Assembly: GCA_964472525.1 (NCBI GenBank)
Contig: CAYYLL010000017.1
Coordinates: forward strand, 1 to 57,032
Length of the DNA: 57,032 nucleotides
Source of the DNA: SZUA-37 sp964472525
GTDB lineage: Bacteria; Pseudomonadota; Gammaproteobacteria; UBA6429; Thiohalophilaceae
Direction of reading: 5' to 3'
Shown here: positions 1 to 9,144 of the stretch, one piece after another
Numbering within the stretch: position 1 is the stretch's first letter
Layout of the letters: each line of letters begins with the position of its first letter
The notes under the pieces: model-generated
Told to the model about the DNA's origin: nothing
Databases searched by the model: none
The model's input: only the letters and a program-made list of their open reading frames with translations
Position numbers and translations under genes: made by a program

Positions 1-87
1 GACTCAAGTGGCGGAGAAATTACTTTAAATTGTAAAATCGATGTAAATAACAACCATATTTCCAACCCAATATGTGTCGAAAAATAG
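1..87 (+). CDS. 3' end of an unidentified gene (partial)
   Basis: Frame 1 is open from the first base of the window to a TAG at 85-87, giving 28 residues that end NPICVEK. The start lies outside the window. Nothing in so short a tail identifies a family, and an open frame of this length could arise by chance. It may simply be the end of whatever gene precedes the T6SS cluster. Confidence 0.25.
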   Translation, partial: DSSGGEITLNCKIDVNNNHISNPICVEK

Positions 88-622
88 AAGTGTTTACCTC
101 ATACTATAATACTGGTGTTGGCAACTTTATCCTAGCCGTTGTCGGCTCTGGTACTTGTTAATTAAAATAGCAAAATCAAAGGGTTAGAGCCCTATACTCA
201 TTGGGTAATTCTGTTGGTTATTTTCGGTGTATTTCAATGATTAATATTTGACCATTTCAGAGTGGCTTTTCATAAGCGGACTTAAAAGTGCCTGATGACA
301 GTATAAAAATAGTCTTTGAAGTCGAGTGTCGGTTTTAATATTAACCTCTGCCGTGTAAAATAAATAAGATTATTTTGTAGGTGTTCGTAACGACAAAAAT
401 CAAACGATTGTGCGCGGCTAGTTTCACCGCTTGATACGATTTATATCACCTTAGTGCAAATAATGGCTAACATTTAATCATAATACTTTCATATTAGTAA
501 AGTCTAATTTAAAAGCGTAAATGGGTCACACTTTAGTAAATATGCGGTTGTCAGCCTATTTGAGTTTAGTTAAGCTCTTAGCCTCTTATTATTTTTTAAG
601 TCACCATAAAGGGAAGAACAAA
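88..622. other. Non-coding region upstream of hcp
   Basis: About 535 bp without a convincing gene. An open frame extends the hcp frame upstream to an ATG at 521, but its 34 extra residues do not fit the Hcp family. I see no clear -35/-10 pair, tRNA or strong repeat. The region presumably holds the hcp promoter and 5' leader. Confidence 0.5.
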
Positions 623-1105
623 ATGGCTATTTATATTGAATATGATGGTATTAAAGGCAACGTAACAGCAGATGGTTATAAAGATCATATCGCGGCAAAT
701 ACTTTAAATTTTGGGGTAAATCGTGCAGTTAGCATGGAACCAGGTGCGATGAGTAATCGTGAGTCCTCACGCCCACTATTGCAAGAAATTCAGATATCAA
801 AACGCGTAGATAGCTCTGCTGCGGCTCTTTTTAAAGAATCAGTAACAGGTTCTGCAGGTAAGAAAGTTGTTATTAAATTTGTGCGTACAGGTACAGAAAA
901 AGTTGAAGAGTTCATGGACTATACTCTGGAAGATTGTATTGTGAGTGGTTATCATATTTCAGCTAGCGGTGACGAAGAACCGACAGAAAACATTACACTC
1001 AGCTATTCTTCAATAATGGTTAATTACAAAGACCATGATAAAACAAATAAAGCAGGTAGTCCTCAACGCGTTGGCTACGACTTAGATAAAGCAAAACTTC
1101 TCTAA
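623..1105 (+). CDS. hcp: Hcp, type VI secretion inner-tube protein
   Basis: Encodes a 160-residue Hcp family protein. Hcp hexamers stack into the T6SS inner tube that is fired by the contractile sheath, and they can carry small effectors in their lumen. The start MAIYIEYDGIKGNV, the YHIS segment and the ITLSYSSI strand near the C-terminus are typical of the family. I chose the ATG at 623 because GGGAAG lies just upstream (611-616) and because Hcp proteins begin at this point; the ATG at 521 adds 34 atypical residues. It lies about 0.2 kb upstream of vgrG and is followed by its own terminator-like hairpin, as expected for a highly expressed tube protein. No sheath or baseplate genes are in the window, so this is an orphan hcp-vgrG cluster. 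Confidence 0.93.
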   Translation: MAIYIEYDGIKGNVTADGYKDHIAANTLNFGVNRAVSMEPGAMSNRESSRPLLQEIQISKRVDSSAAALFKESVTGSAGKKVVIKFVRTGTEKVEEFMDYTLEDCIVSGYHISASGDEEPTENITLSYSSIMVNYKDHDKTNKAGSPQRVGYDLDKAKLL

Positions 1106-1120
1106 GTATTTAATGCTGAT

Positions 1121-1150
1121 AATTAAGGTGGAATTTATTTCACCTTAATT
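1121..1150 (+). terminator. Hairpin after hcp
   Basis: A perfect 10-bp inverted repeat (AATTAAGGTG at 1121-1130, CACCTTAATT at 1141-1150) with a 10-nt loop starts 15 bp after the hcp stop. The stem is AT-rich and the following T-tract is weak, so it may end or attenuate transcription rather than stop it fully. It could explain higher hcp than vgrG expression. Confidence 0.5.
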
Positions 1151-1339
1151 ATTGTCATGTCTGAATTTCACTCAAATAATATTTAGATGAGTCAACGTTA
1201 GGTTACAATTAAATTGATTCAGTTGAATAATTATTTAAGTATGGATTTAATTTTTTACTTTTGAGCTAAGGTAAGTTACCCATAGCTTGGGGTTAAGCAT
1301 TTATTGCCTATAACCTCATTAGATGAGGATGTCGTACGT

Positions 1340-3277
1340 ATGGGCCAGATAACACAAGATAATCGGAGTATCTCTATCTCTGACTTTTCGTTAGGGAAAG
1401 ACGTATTACTGCTTGCCGGGTTTAGCGGTAAAGAATTTATTTCAAATACCTTTGAATTTAAAGTTAAAGTTCTGTCTGAGAATTATGAAATAACAGCCGA
1501 GCAAATCGTTGCTAAGGTTGGCACTTTAACCGTCCACTCCAAAATAAAACGTTACTTTAATGGCTATGTCAGCGAGTTTACTGCGGGTGACGTTAATGAA
1601 AGAAATCTACGGCAATATACCTTTACGATGGTGCCATGGTTGTGGTTTTTAAATCAAACCAATAACAACCGTATCTTTCAGGAAAAGAACACCAAAGAAA
1701 TTGTTACCGAGGTCTTTAAAGACTTGGGTTTTAACGACTTTCAGTTTAAAGCTGAAGGTGGCAAAAAACGTGAATATTGTGTGCAATACGACGAAAGTGA
1801 TCTGAACTTTGTTTCTCGTTTGTTAGAAGAAGATGGTATAGCTTATTATTTTAAACATGACGACAAAAAACACATGATGGTGATTGTCGATCAACAAAAT
1901 GCTTATGAAGAATGCGCAGAAACAAACTTGGAATATTCCAAAGGCAGTAATACAAAATCACAAATAAGTCGTTGGGAACGTCTTAATCATTTCCGCAAAG
2001 GTCAGTGGACAATCAATGACTATAATTTTAAAGAACCTGATAAAAATTTAATTAGCAATGCTAAAACAAACAGTAAATTTGCTAATAATGAAAAATTTGA
2101 AAATTATGCCTATCCTGCTTCGTACGATACCAATGCAGGAAAAGAATTAGTTAAAATACGCATGGACGCAGAAGAAGTGGCAGTGAACAGAGCAGCTGCA
2201 ACAAGTAATTGCAGTAGCTTTTATGCGGGTGGTAAATTTAAGTTAGCCAAACATGCGCTTAAAAGTGAAAAGGGTAGCTACGTTATCCTTGAAGTAACTC
2301 ATCAGGCTAAAGAAAATAGTTATGACTCAAAAAGCGATGTAACTAGCTCGACATACTCTAATGAAGTTGTTTGTATTCCTGCCGATGTTCATTTTAGACC
2401 CATGCAAGAGCATATTCGCCCAATGATGAAAGGGCCTCAGTCAGCCATTGTGGTGGGCCCAAAAGGTGAAGAAATTTATATTGATGAATTTGGACGTATT
2501 AAAGTCCAGTTTATCTGGGATAGAGTCGGCAAAAAAGATGAACACAGTACCTGCTTTATTCGTGTCGTACAAAGTTGGGCAGGGAATCAGTGGGGTACTT
2601 CTTTTATTCCTCGTATGGGTCACGAAGTTATTGTAAATTTTCTTGATGGTGACCCAGACCGTCCCATCGTGACAGGTTCTGTTTATAACGGTAAAAATAA
2701 ACCTGTTTATAGTTCTAAAACACAAAGTGGCATCAAGACACGTTCCACTAAAAAAGCAACCGCTGAAAATTTTAATGAACTGCGTTTTGAAGACAAAAAA
2801 GGCAGTGAACAAATTTATATCCATGCCGAAAAAAATCTAGATGCACGGGTTGAAAACGATGAAACCTTAACGGTTGATAATGATCGTACCAAAACTATCA
2901 AGCATGATGAAAATTCAACAATCGAAAACGATCGAAATAAAACGGTTAACAATAACCAAACAGAAAAAATTAAAAAGAATAAAACTATTAATGTCGGTGT
3001 TGACCATAACGAAACCATTGACTCAAACATGACCATTCATGTCGATAAAGATTTAAAAGAATCTGTTAGTGGTAACTATACCGAGAATGTTGTAAAAGAT
3101 TACAGCCTACGTGCAAAAACCATTACCATGGATGCTGACGATAAAATAACAATTAGAACCGGTGCAGCACAAATTGTTATGAAAAGTAATGGTGATATTA
3201 CTATTAGTGGTAAAACCATTAATATTAAAGGCTCAAGTAATGTTGTGATTAAAGGCAGCAAAGTGCTAACAAATTAA
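1340..3277 (+). CDS. vgrG: VgrG, type VI secretion spike protein
   Basis: VgrG trimers form the spike at the tip of the Hcp tube and carry PAAR proteins and effectors. The N-terminal part (about residues 10-370) matches the gp27-like VgrG domain. The central OB-fold region contains DEFGRIKVQFIWDR and VQSWAGNQWG, both family hallmarks. The C-terminal third is a gp5-like beta-helix of short repeats rich in N, D, K and T (NDETLTVDNDRTKTI and similar). No extra C-terminal effector domain is visible, so cargo is probably carried through the downstream adaptor and PAAR-like proteins. The frame is also open to a TTG at 1304; I prefer the ATG at 1340. Five T6SS genes follow closely on the same strand. 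Confidence 0.93.
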   Translation: MGQITQDNRSISISDFSLGKDVLLLAGFSGKEFISNTFEFKVKVLSENYEITAEQIVAKVGTLTVHSKIKRYFNGYVSEFTAGDVNERNLRQYTFTMVPWLWFLNQTNNNRIFQEKNTKEIVTEVFKDLGFNDFQFKAEGGKKREYCVQYDESDLNFVSRLLEEDGIAYYFKHDDKKHMMVIVDQQNAYEECAETNLEYSKGSNTKSQISRWERLNHFRKGQWTINDYNFKEPDKNLISNAKTNSKFANNEKFENYAYPASYDTNAGKELVKIRMDAEEVAVNRAAATSNCSSFYAGGKFKLAKHALKSEKGSYVILEVTHQAKENSYDSKSDVTSSTYSNEVVCIPADVHFRPMQEHIRPMMKGPQSAIVVGPKGEEIYIDEFGRIKVQFIWDRVGKKDEHSTCFIRVVQSWAGNQWGTSFIPRMGHEVIVNFLDGDPDRPIVTGSVYNGKNKPVYSSKTQSGIKTRSTKKATAENFNELRFEDKKGSEQIYIHAEKNLDARVENDETLTVDNDRTKTIKHDENSTIENDRNKTVNNNQTEKIKKNKTINVGVDHNETIDSNMTIHVDKDLKESVSGNYTENVVKDYSLRAKTITMDADDKITIRTGAAQIVMKSNGDITISGKTINIKGSSNVVIKGSKVLTN

Positions 3278-3295
3278 TGATGAAGCACTGATTGG

Positions 3296-3859
3296 TTGAA
3301 AAACGTGGAACAAGAAAATAATAATATAATTCGAACATTGGAATCGTCTGAGAAGTCGCTACCTGATATTGCCCCCGGTGAAATTATTATTGGCACTTTA
3401 GTGAGTATTGATAAGCAAGGCGCACCACAGGTTGATTTTTCTGGCAATATAACCGAACTGCCACTGGTTGCCATGGCCACGCTGAGTATTACGCAAACCC
3501 ATATTGGTCGGCAGGTCGCATTATTATTTGCCAATGGTGATTTACATAGTCCGGTTATTATTGGTGTTATTCATAGCCCGCTGCACGACATGCTAGAAAA
3601 CTTTGATCAATCACAGGTGTTAGAAGCAAAACAAACCACTAAAGATAAAGTTGAACTCAAAACCAATATTGCAGTGGAAGATGTACTTATTGATGGCAAA
3701 AAAATAACCTTCGAAGCGCGTGAGCAAATTGTTCTTAAATGCGGTGAGTCCAGTATTACCTTAACCAAAGCCGGTAAAATACTTATTCGGGGTAAGTACC
3801 TTTTAAATCGTTCAACCGGTGTCAACCGTATTATGGGTGGCTCGGTGCAAGTTAATTAG
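3296..3859 (+). CDS. DUF6484 domain T6SS-associated protein
   Basis: A 187-residue protein whose region of about residues 28-100 (GEIIIGTLVSIDKQGAPQV through SPVIIGVIHSPL) matches the DUF6484 domain found next to vgrG and DUF2169 genes. The C-terminal half is beta-rich (ITFEAREQIVLKCGESSITL, then GKILIRGKYLL) and resembles the repeat blade of a VgrG spike, so it may dock on VgrG. That role is an inference. It starts at a rare codon, either TTG 3296 or GTG 3305, 18-27 bp after vgrG. An ATG at 3277 opens another frame but stops after four codons. It ends 9 bp before the DUF2169 gene, so the two are translationally close. Confidence 0.75.
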   Translation: MKNVEQENNNIIRTLESSEKSLPDIAPGEIIIGTLVSIDKQGAPQVDFSGNITELPLVAMATLSITQTHIGRQVALLFANGDLHSPVIIGVIHSPLHDMLENFDQSQVLEAKQTTKDKVELKTNIAVEDVLIDGKKITFEAREQIVLKCGESSITLTKAGKILIRGKYLLNRSTGVNRIMGGSVQVN

Positions 3860-3868
3860 TTTAGCATT

Positions 3869-4861
3869 ATGTGGCAACTTCAGAACAACACTCCCTTTGC
3901 CGTTCAAAATACTTTCTTTCCGAATGAAGAAGCAATAGACACACTCTATATTGTTGCCCGCGCTACATTTAATATAGGTAAACAATGGACATTAGCCAAC
4001 GATCAGTTACCCCCTATTGCCGCAGATGAATACTGGACTGAACCGGGTAAGTCGAGTATTAAGCATGCTTCGGACTATCACATTGGTAAACCGTGCAGTG
4101 ATATTATTATGCTAGGGCATGCCTTTGTACCCAAAGGACAGGAAGCGCGACAGTTAGATGTTAATTTAAAAGTAGGGCAGGTCGCTAAAACGGTACGTGT
4201 TTTTGGTGACCGGCAGTGGCTTGATGGGCGTATTACTCAGGCTCGACCTTTTAAAACCATGGCCATGGTTTACGAAAAAGCATACGGTGGTGTACATATT
4301 CTGGATGGGCAAATTACCGCCGTTGAAAAACGAAACCCAGTTGGGCGTGGTTTTGCAGGGCAACGCAATACCAAAGAAATGGATGGCGTACAATTACCCA
4401 ACCTAGAAGATCCTGATAATTTAATTAATGATATTCAGCATCAACCTGTTCCCGCCTGTTTTGGAGTGAGTGCGCCTCACTGGTCACCCCGTTCTGACTA
4501 TGCCGGTACTTATGACGAAGCATGGCAAACAAAACGTGCGCCGTATTTACCCAAAGATTTTGATAAACGATTTTTTTCAATGGCACATCCAGACTTAATT
4601 TATCCGGGTTACCTAAAAGGTGGAGAGTCAGTTGAAATTACCCATATGCACTCGAATGGTTCAGTAAAGTTCAGTGTGCCCAATGTGAAATTAAATTTAG
4701 ATATTCGAATGGCAGATAAAAGATTTAACCCCACGTTTAATTTAGAAACGCTGATTATTGAACCTAATCAGTTACGTGCAAGTTTAGTTTGGCGTGCAAC
4801 CTTACAGTGCGACAAAAAAATGTTACAAATAAGTGATATAAAAATCACGATGATAAAATAA
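3869..4861 (+). CDS. DUF2169 T6SS accessory protein
   Basis: 330 residues beginning MWQLQNNTPFAVQ, then VVARATFNI-like and EPGKSSIKHASDYHIGKP segments typical of DUF2169. Proteins of this family sit between vgrG and PAAR-like genes and are thought to act as adaptors or chaperones that load a PAAR-like tip or effector onto VgrG. There is no signal peptide or membrane segment, which suits a cytoplasmic loading role. The gene is complete. The neighbouring DUF6484, DUF4150 and TIGR02270 genes form the usual set. The exact client cannot be told from sequence; the DUF2235 phospholipase 2.8 kb downstream is the obvious candidate. Confidence 0.85.
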   Translation: MWQLQNNTPFAVQNTFFPNEEAIDTLYIVARATFNIGKQWTLANDQLPPIAADEYWTEPGKSSIKHASDYHIGKPCSDIIMLGHAFVPKGQEARQLDVNLKVGQVAKTVRVFGDRQWLDGRITQARPFKTMAMVYEKAYGGVHILDGQITAVEKRNPVGRGFAGQRNTKEMDGVQLPNLEDPDNLINDIQHQPVPACFGVSAPHWSPRSDYAGTYDEAWQTKRAPYLPKDFDKRFFSMAHPDLIYPGYLKGGESVEITHMHSNGSVKFSVPNVKLNLDIRMADKRFNPTFNLETLIIEPNQLRASLVWRATLQCDKKMLQISDIKITMIK

Positions 4862-4879
4862 CCAAGAGAACAGAAAATA

Positions 4880-5260
4880 ATGTCACAAACAACATTTTCA
4901 AACGGCCGAGGTATTGCGCATCAAGGCAGCGGGGGTTCAAGTACCGTATTCCCTGATGTTTGTCTAACCCCCGTAGGTAATGCGGTTGTCCCTATTCCTT
5001 ATGCTAATACGGGGAAGTCAGCCGATACTACGAAAGGTGCCAAGTCGGTTAAAGTTGATGGCGTGATGCCCATGGTGAAAGGTGCATTATATTCAAAAAG
5101 TGCAGGTGATGCAGCCGGTTCACGTAAAGGTGTTGCCAGTGGCACCATTGAAAATGTCTGTGAGTTTATGATGTACTCCTTCGATGTAAAATTTGAAGGA
5201 CGTAACGTTTGTCGTTTAGGTGATCCTTTATGGCATAACAAAAAGAATATCTTGGGCTAA
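4880..5260 (+). CDS. PAAR-like DUF4150 spike-tip protein
   Basis: 126 residues matching the DUF4150 PAAR-like family: TTFSNGRGIAHQGSGGSS, then FPDVCLTPVGNAVVPIPYAN, and MMYSFDVKFEGRNVCRLGDP near the C-terminus. PAAR-like proteins cap the VgrG spike as a sharp cone and can carry effectors. This one is a stand-alone tip without a toxin domain, so its effector must be a separate polypeptide. It lies 18 bp after the DUF2169 gene and 5 bp before the TIGR02270 gene, which indicates one operon. Confidence 0.88.
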   Translation: MSQTTFSNGRGIAHQGSGGSSTVFPDVCLTPVGNAVVPIPYANTGKSADTTKGAKSVKVDGVMPMVKGALYSKSAGDAAGSRKGVASGTIENVCEFMMYSFDVKFEGRNVCRLGDPLWHNKKNILG

Positions 5261-5265
5261 GTTTT

Positions 5266-6540
5266 ATGCATGTTGTCTATTCAAAAAATCGTGACGAACC
5301 TGCGAATAGTTCATTTAATAGTGTTTATGAGCAATATGTTAACGAAGCCGCTTTTTTATGGATCTTACGTTCTATAGCAATTAACGAACCACATAATGAT
5401 AAAAATAATATTTTGCTACTTGAGCAAAGAATCGATAACCAACTGGATGGTTTACTGACATCAATGGATACCTCGTGGCAAGCATGTGAAGACGCACTTG
5501 ACTTAATTGAGCCGGGTGAAGTTTTTGCTGCGATGAATTTTGCGATGCGAACACACGATTCCATTAAAATTAAAAAAGTAGTTTATGTCGGTCTTAGTTC
5601 GGATGCTGCCAAAAAAGGCTTGGTGTCAGCAATGGGTTGGTTACCCAATGATATTGCCAATAATTGGATCGAACGCTTTCTAAATGGCAAAGATATGCAG
5701 CATAAATACCTAGGTATTGCTTCGTGTAGTGTGCGGCGAACTGACCCGGGTGAAGCCTTGGTTAGAATTCTAAAACGTGAAGACTGTATACAAGATGTAA
5801 ATTTATTTTCTCGTGCATTAAGACTTGTTGGTGAATTACGCCGCCAAGATTGTATGCCTTTTCTAATTAACGCGATTAACAATGAAAATGAAACTATTCA
5901 GTTTTGGGCAAACTGGTCAGCTATCTTACTCGGGCATCATGCCAGTATCGAAAACTTAAAACCGTTTATATTTAAACCCAATGCACTTCAAGATAAAGCC
6001 ATTCAGTTAGCTTTTAGAGTGCTTGACGTTGAGCGTGCTAGAGAGTGGATTTCTGAATTATCAAAAGACGACAAACAAGTCAGAGTGGTTATAAAGTCTA
6101 TCGGGGTATTAGGCGACCCACATGCTATTAATTGGCTAATCAATAAAATGAGTCATCCCCTTTATGCCAAACTTGCGGCAGAATCGTTTACTTATATAAC
6201 GGGTGTCGATTTCAAAAAAAGCAATCTAACAATGACGCCCCCCGATAACTACCCAACTATTCCAGATAACAATATCGACGACGAATTTGTCGCTTTAGAT
6301 GAAGATGAAAACCTGCCTTATCCCGATGTACAAAAAATTACATCCATTTGGCAAAAGTTTGGTCAAAAGTTTATTGTCGGTAAACGCTATTTTATGGGCC
6401 AACTTATTACAGCTGAATCATTAAAACAGTGGTTGCAAAATGGCTCGCAACGTCAACGTCAAGCCGCCGCACTTGAATTAGCGCTGTGCGAAAACGGATT
6501 TCCTTTAGTCAACACAAAAGCCAAAATGGTCAGCGCATGA
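5266..6540 (+). CDS. TIGR02270 family T6SS-associated protein (HEAT-like)
   Basis: 424 residues of mostly alpha-helical sequence matching TIGR02270, a family found almost only beside DUF4150, DUF2169 and vgrG genes. Helical repeats such as VRILKREDCIQDVNLFSRAL and FLINAINNENETIQFWANWS resemble HEAT repeats, suggesting a scaffold for protein binding. No catalytic motif is apparent. The molecular role is unknown in the family. Its stop overlaps the next start (ATGA at 6537-6540), so it is translationally coupled to the ketosynthase-fold gene. Confidence 0.8.
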   Translation: MHVVYSKNRDEPANSSFNSVYEQYVNEAAFLWILRSIAINEPHNDKNNILLLEQRIDNQLDGLLTSMDTSWQACEDALDLIEPGEVFAAMNFAMRTHDSIKIKKVVYVGLSSDAAKKGLVSAMGWLPNDIANNWIERFLNGKDMQHKYLGIASCSVRRTDPGEALVRILKREDCIQDVNLFSRALRLVGELRRQDCMPFLINAINNENETIQFWANWSAILLGHHASIENLKPFIFKPNALQDKAIQLAFRVLDVERAREWISELSKDDKQVRVVIKSIGVLGDPHAINWLINKMSHPLYAKLAAESFTYITGVDFKKSNLTMTPPDNYPTIPDNNIDDEFVALDEDENLPYPDVQKITSIWQKFGQKFIVGKRYFMGQLITAESLKQWLQNGSQRQRQAAALELALCENGFPLVNTKAKMVSA

Positions 6541-7613
6541 ATATGCCAACCAATATGTATATCGCCGGTATGGGAATGGTTAGCGCAGTCGGTGCAAACA
6601 CCGCCATGACGGCCGCCGCCGTGAATGCGGGTATTAGTGGTTATGCGCTATCAGAATACTATGGTTTACGAGATAACGCCGTGACCATGGCGAATGTACC
6701 CAATGACGCACTGGCAGAAATCGAGGCAGAAATTGATGAAGGTAACCGGTTTAATGAACGCCACTATCGCGTTACCTTGATGGCTATTGCAGCCGTGCGT
6801 GAAGCCTGTGCTTTGCAAAAGAGTGACAAAGCCATCCCATTACTACTGGCTATGCCCGATGTACACGAAGACACAGAAGGTTTAAGTCCCATCGTCGATA
6901 ATATTGAAACGAATTGTCAGCCATGGGTTAATGTGGCACAAAGTCGCCGTATTCATACTGGTCGTGCAGCCGGTATAGAAGCGATTGATTTTGCTTTTCG
7001 TTACCTAGGTGAGCAGAACGATAAGTTTATACTGATTGGTGGCAGTGATTCGTATCAAGATTATGATCGCATTACCCCACTTGCCGAAGATGATAGGTTA
7101 TTAGAAGAAGGCAACATGGACGGTTTTGCCCCCGGAGAAGCGGCCAGTTTTATCTTACTCACCGCCAATCCGGCACTGGCCATGGTGCGTAACCAACATA
7201 TTATTGCACTCAAGCCACCGGGCATTGCCGATGAAGAAGGCCACCTTCACAGTAACGAGCCCTACCGAGGTGAAGGACTGGATAACGCTTTTAAAAAGGC
7301 ACTGGTACAACACCAACAAAAGAATATTCACACGATATACAGCAGCATGAATGGTGAAAACCATTGGGCAAAAGAATACGGGGTGGCCTTTATGCGCAAC
7401 AAAGCCGCTTTTATGGACGATGTTGAAACAAAACACCCTGCCGATATTTTAGGCGATGTGGGTTCTGCCACTAGCTCACTACTTGTCGCACTGGCCGCCG
7501 AAGATTTATATAAAAACTCCAAAGCAAAAGCACACTTGGTCACCAGTTCGTCCGATACCGCCAAACGCGGCGCCATCGTACTTGAAAAATTATCGGCGAT
7601 GGACATAAATTAA
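6537..7613 (+). CDS. Ketosynthase-fold T6SS-associated protein, active site lost
   Basis: 358 residues with a thiolase/beta-ketoacyl-synthase fold: MYIAGMGMVSAVGANTAM at the N-terminus, GFAPGEAASFILL in the position of the usual GEGAA block, and ILGDVGSATSSLLVALA in the position of the usual NIGHTEAAAG block. In a true ketosynthase the nucleophile lies in a TACSS-like motif; here the aligned stretch is IHTGRAAGIEAIDFAF with no cysteine, and the later catalytic histidine is Asp. It is therefore probably a pseudoenzyme. Similar proteins are found in T6SS effector clusters with TIGR02270 and DUF2169 genes. The start is the ATG at 6537, overlapping the upstream stop as ATGA. Confidence 0.75.
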   Translation: MNMPTNMYIAGMGMVSAVGANTAMTAAAVNAGISGYALSEYYGLRDNAVTMANVPNDALAEIEAEIDEGNRFNERHYRVTLMAIAAVREACALQKSDKAIPLLLAMPDVHEDTEGLSPIVDNIETNCQPWVNVAQSRRIHTGRAAGIEAIDFAFRYLGEQNDKFILIGGSDSYQDYDRITPLAEDDRLLEEGNMDGFAPGEAASFILLTANPALAMVRNQHIIALKPPGIADEEGHLHSNEPYRGEGLDNAFKKALVQHQQKNIHTIYSSMNGENHWAKEYGVAFMRNKAAFMDDVETKHPADILGDVGSATSSLLVALAAEDLYKNSKAKAHLVTSSSDTAKRGAIVLEKLSAMDIN

Positions 7614-7629
7614 CTAAGGAATAAAGGTT

Positions 7630-9144
7630 ATGAGTGAATACGGAGAAGGCACTAAAACAGAAAATATTTATGTTGAAAAGCCGGAAGATAAAGACGAAAT
7701 CAGTGTCCGTCTTACATTATTTTACGATGGTACGCTAAATAATCGGGTAAATATTGACGCTCGGGAAAAAAATTCAAAAGAATTTCAAAAGCTCCAAAAA
7801 AGGTGGTTCACAAGTACCGATAGTTTCGACAATGGCCGTACTAATATTGCTATTATGGAACCGCACTTGCAAGTAAAAAAAGGATCGAATGGTTATGATA
7901 TTTCATTAAAGGAATATATTGAAGGCCAAGGCACTTTCGATTTAAAAGGTGATAGCCTGAAAGGTTATGCATTAGGAGGGGGGGATTCGGGTGTTGCTGA
8001 TCGTGCGGATCAAGGGATTGATCGAGGAATTCAATTAATCACTAAAAAGGTAAAATCTAATAAATATAGCATTAAAAAATTGACCATTGATGTTTTTGGA
8101 TTTAGTCGTGGTTCAGCAACGGCACGTTATGCGATTCATTTATTGCTAAAAGGAAGCAGTAAATCCTGTGATAATTTTATTGGGGAATATTCTCAATCAG
8201 TTCGTCCTATTATCGAGAGCATTGCCAACTCAGGCATTGAAATTCAAGAGAAAGCCGTTGAGATTTGTTTTGCCGGACTTTACGATACGGTGTTATCGTA
8301 TTACGGTAGCCAAAATGTCAAGTTTAAATGGGTAGGTAATGTGTTGCAACAAACTGCAGTTAAGCACGCAAAAAAAGTTTTGCACCTTACTGCAGCCGAT
8401 GAGCATCGTGCTGATTTCCCTCTTCATAATATAAAAAGTTCTGGTAGTAAAGGTGAAGAATATTTTCTTCCTGGCGTACATTCGGATGTGGGTGGTAGTT
8501 ACAATAAAGCAAATGAAGCAGAGTTAAAAGCCAACTCTTCGAAAAAAGTTTATATGTTAACAACACAAGAAAACAAGACAATTCTAGAAGATTTAGATCG
8601 TAAAGTACTAGAAGCAGATATGGCTGATTTAATGAAACAAGGTTGGTATATAAATGATAAAAAAACAAATAAACGAGAAATTGAAATTGAGTCGAGTTTT
8701 AATGGAACGGGTTATAGCCCGTATGATGATGATTATGTAACAAACGTTCAAAAACTTAAGGTCAATCGAACAAATATATGTAGTGCCTATTGTAATATAC
8801 CGCTAAAAATAATGGCTAAATATGCTCGAGCTAAAGATGTAAAGTTAAAGTTAAATAATAAGCTAGATAGAAGAGCTAGAATTATCCTTAAACCATACCC
8901 TGTATTGAAAAAATTAGAGACTAAAATTAAAGAGTATATTACAGAAAAAAAAGGTAATGGCCGCTCTAAAGCCGAAGACTGGGTTGGAGAAGGAAAGGAA
9001 TATAATAAATTTATAATTGAGAATAGAATTCGTCATGATCACTTTAATTTTTCATCGCATCCGGGCGCAGGCTATTCACCTAGAATAGAAGAAGATGAAA
9101 AGACCAAAAAACTTAAACGTGTACGTTATATATATGATGCATAA
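7630..9144 (+). CDS. tle1: DUF2235 (Tle1-type) T6SS phospholipase effector
   Basis: 504 residues of the DUF2235 alpha/beta-hydrolase family, which includes the Tle1 antibacterial T6SS phospholipases. Visible are FYDGT at residues 31-35, the nucleophile elbow GFSRG with Ser159, LYDTV with Asp219, and PGVHSDVGGSY with His284 and Asp286. These supply a complete catalytic set. Known relatives cleave membrane phospholipids from the periplasmic side of a rival cell. There is no signal peptide, as expected for cargo delivered by VgrG. The last 11 bases overlap the first DUF2931 lipoprotein gene, so effector and presumed immunity are coupled. The specific lipid substrate cannot be read from sequence. 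Confidence 0.87.
   Translation: MSEYGEGTKTENIYVEKPEDKDEISVRLTLFYDGTLNNRVNIDAREKNSKEFQKLQKRWFTSTDSFDNGRTNIAIMEPHLQVKKGSNGYDISLKEYIEGQGTFDLKGDSLKGYALGGGDSGVADRADQGIDRGIQLITKKVKSNKYSIKKLTIDVFGFSRGSATARYAIHLLLKGSSKSCDNFIGEYSQSVRPIIESIANSGIEIQEKAVEICFAGLYDTVLSYYGSQNVKFKWVGNVLQQTAVKHAKKVLHLTAADEHRADFPLHNIKSSGSKGEEYFLPGVHSDVGGSYNKANEAELKANSSKKVYMLTTQENKTILEDLDRKVLEADMADLMKQGWYINDKKTNKREIEIESSFNGTGYSPYDDDYVTNVQKLKVNRTNICSAYCNIPLKIMAKYARAKDVKLKLNNKLDRRARIILKPYPVLKKLETKIKEYITEKKGNGRSKAEDWVGEGKEYNKFIIENRIRHDHFNFSSHPGAGYSPRIEEDEKTKKLKRVRYIYDA

Noticed and set aside
521..622. Extended hcp start at 521
   Set aside because: The extra 34 residues do not fit Hcp and the ATG at 623 has a well-placed ribosome site.
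2441..3036. Open frames opposite vgrG
   Set aside because: They lie fully inside a well-supported gene on the other strand and have no family features or ribosome sites.
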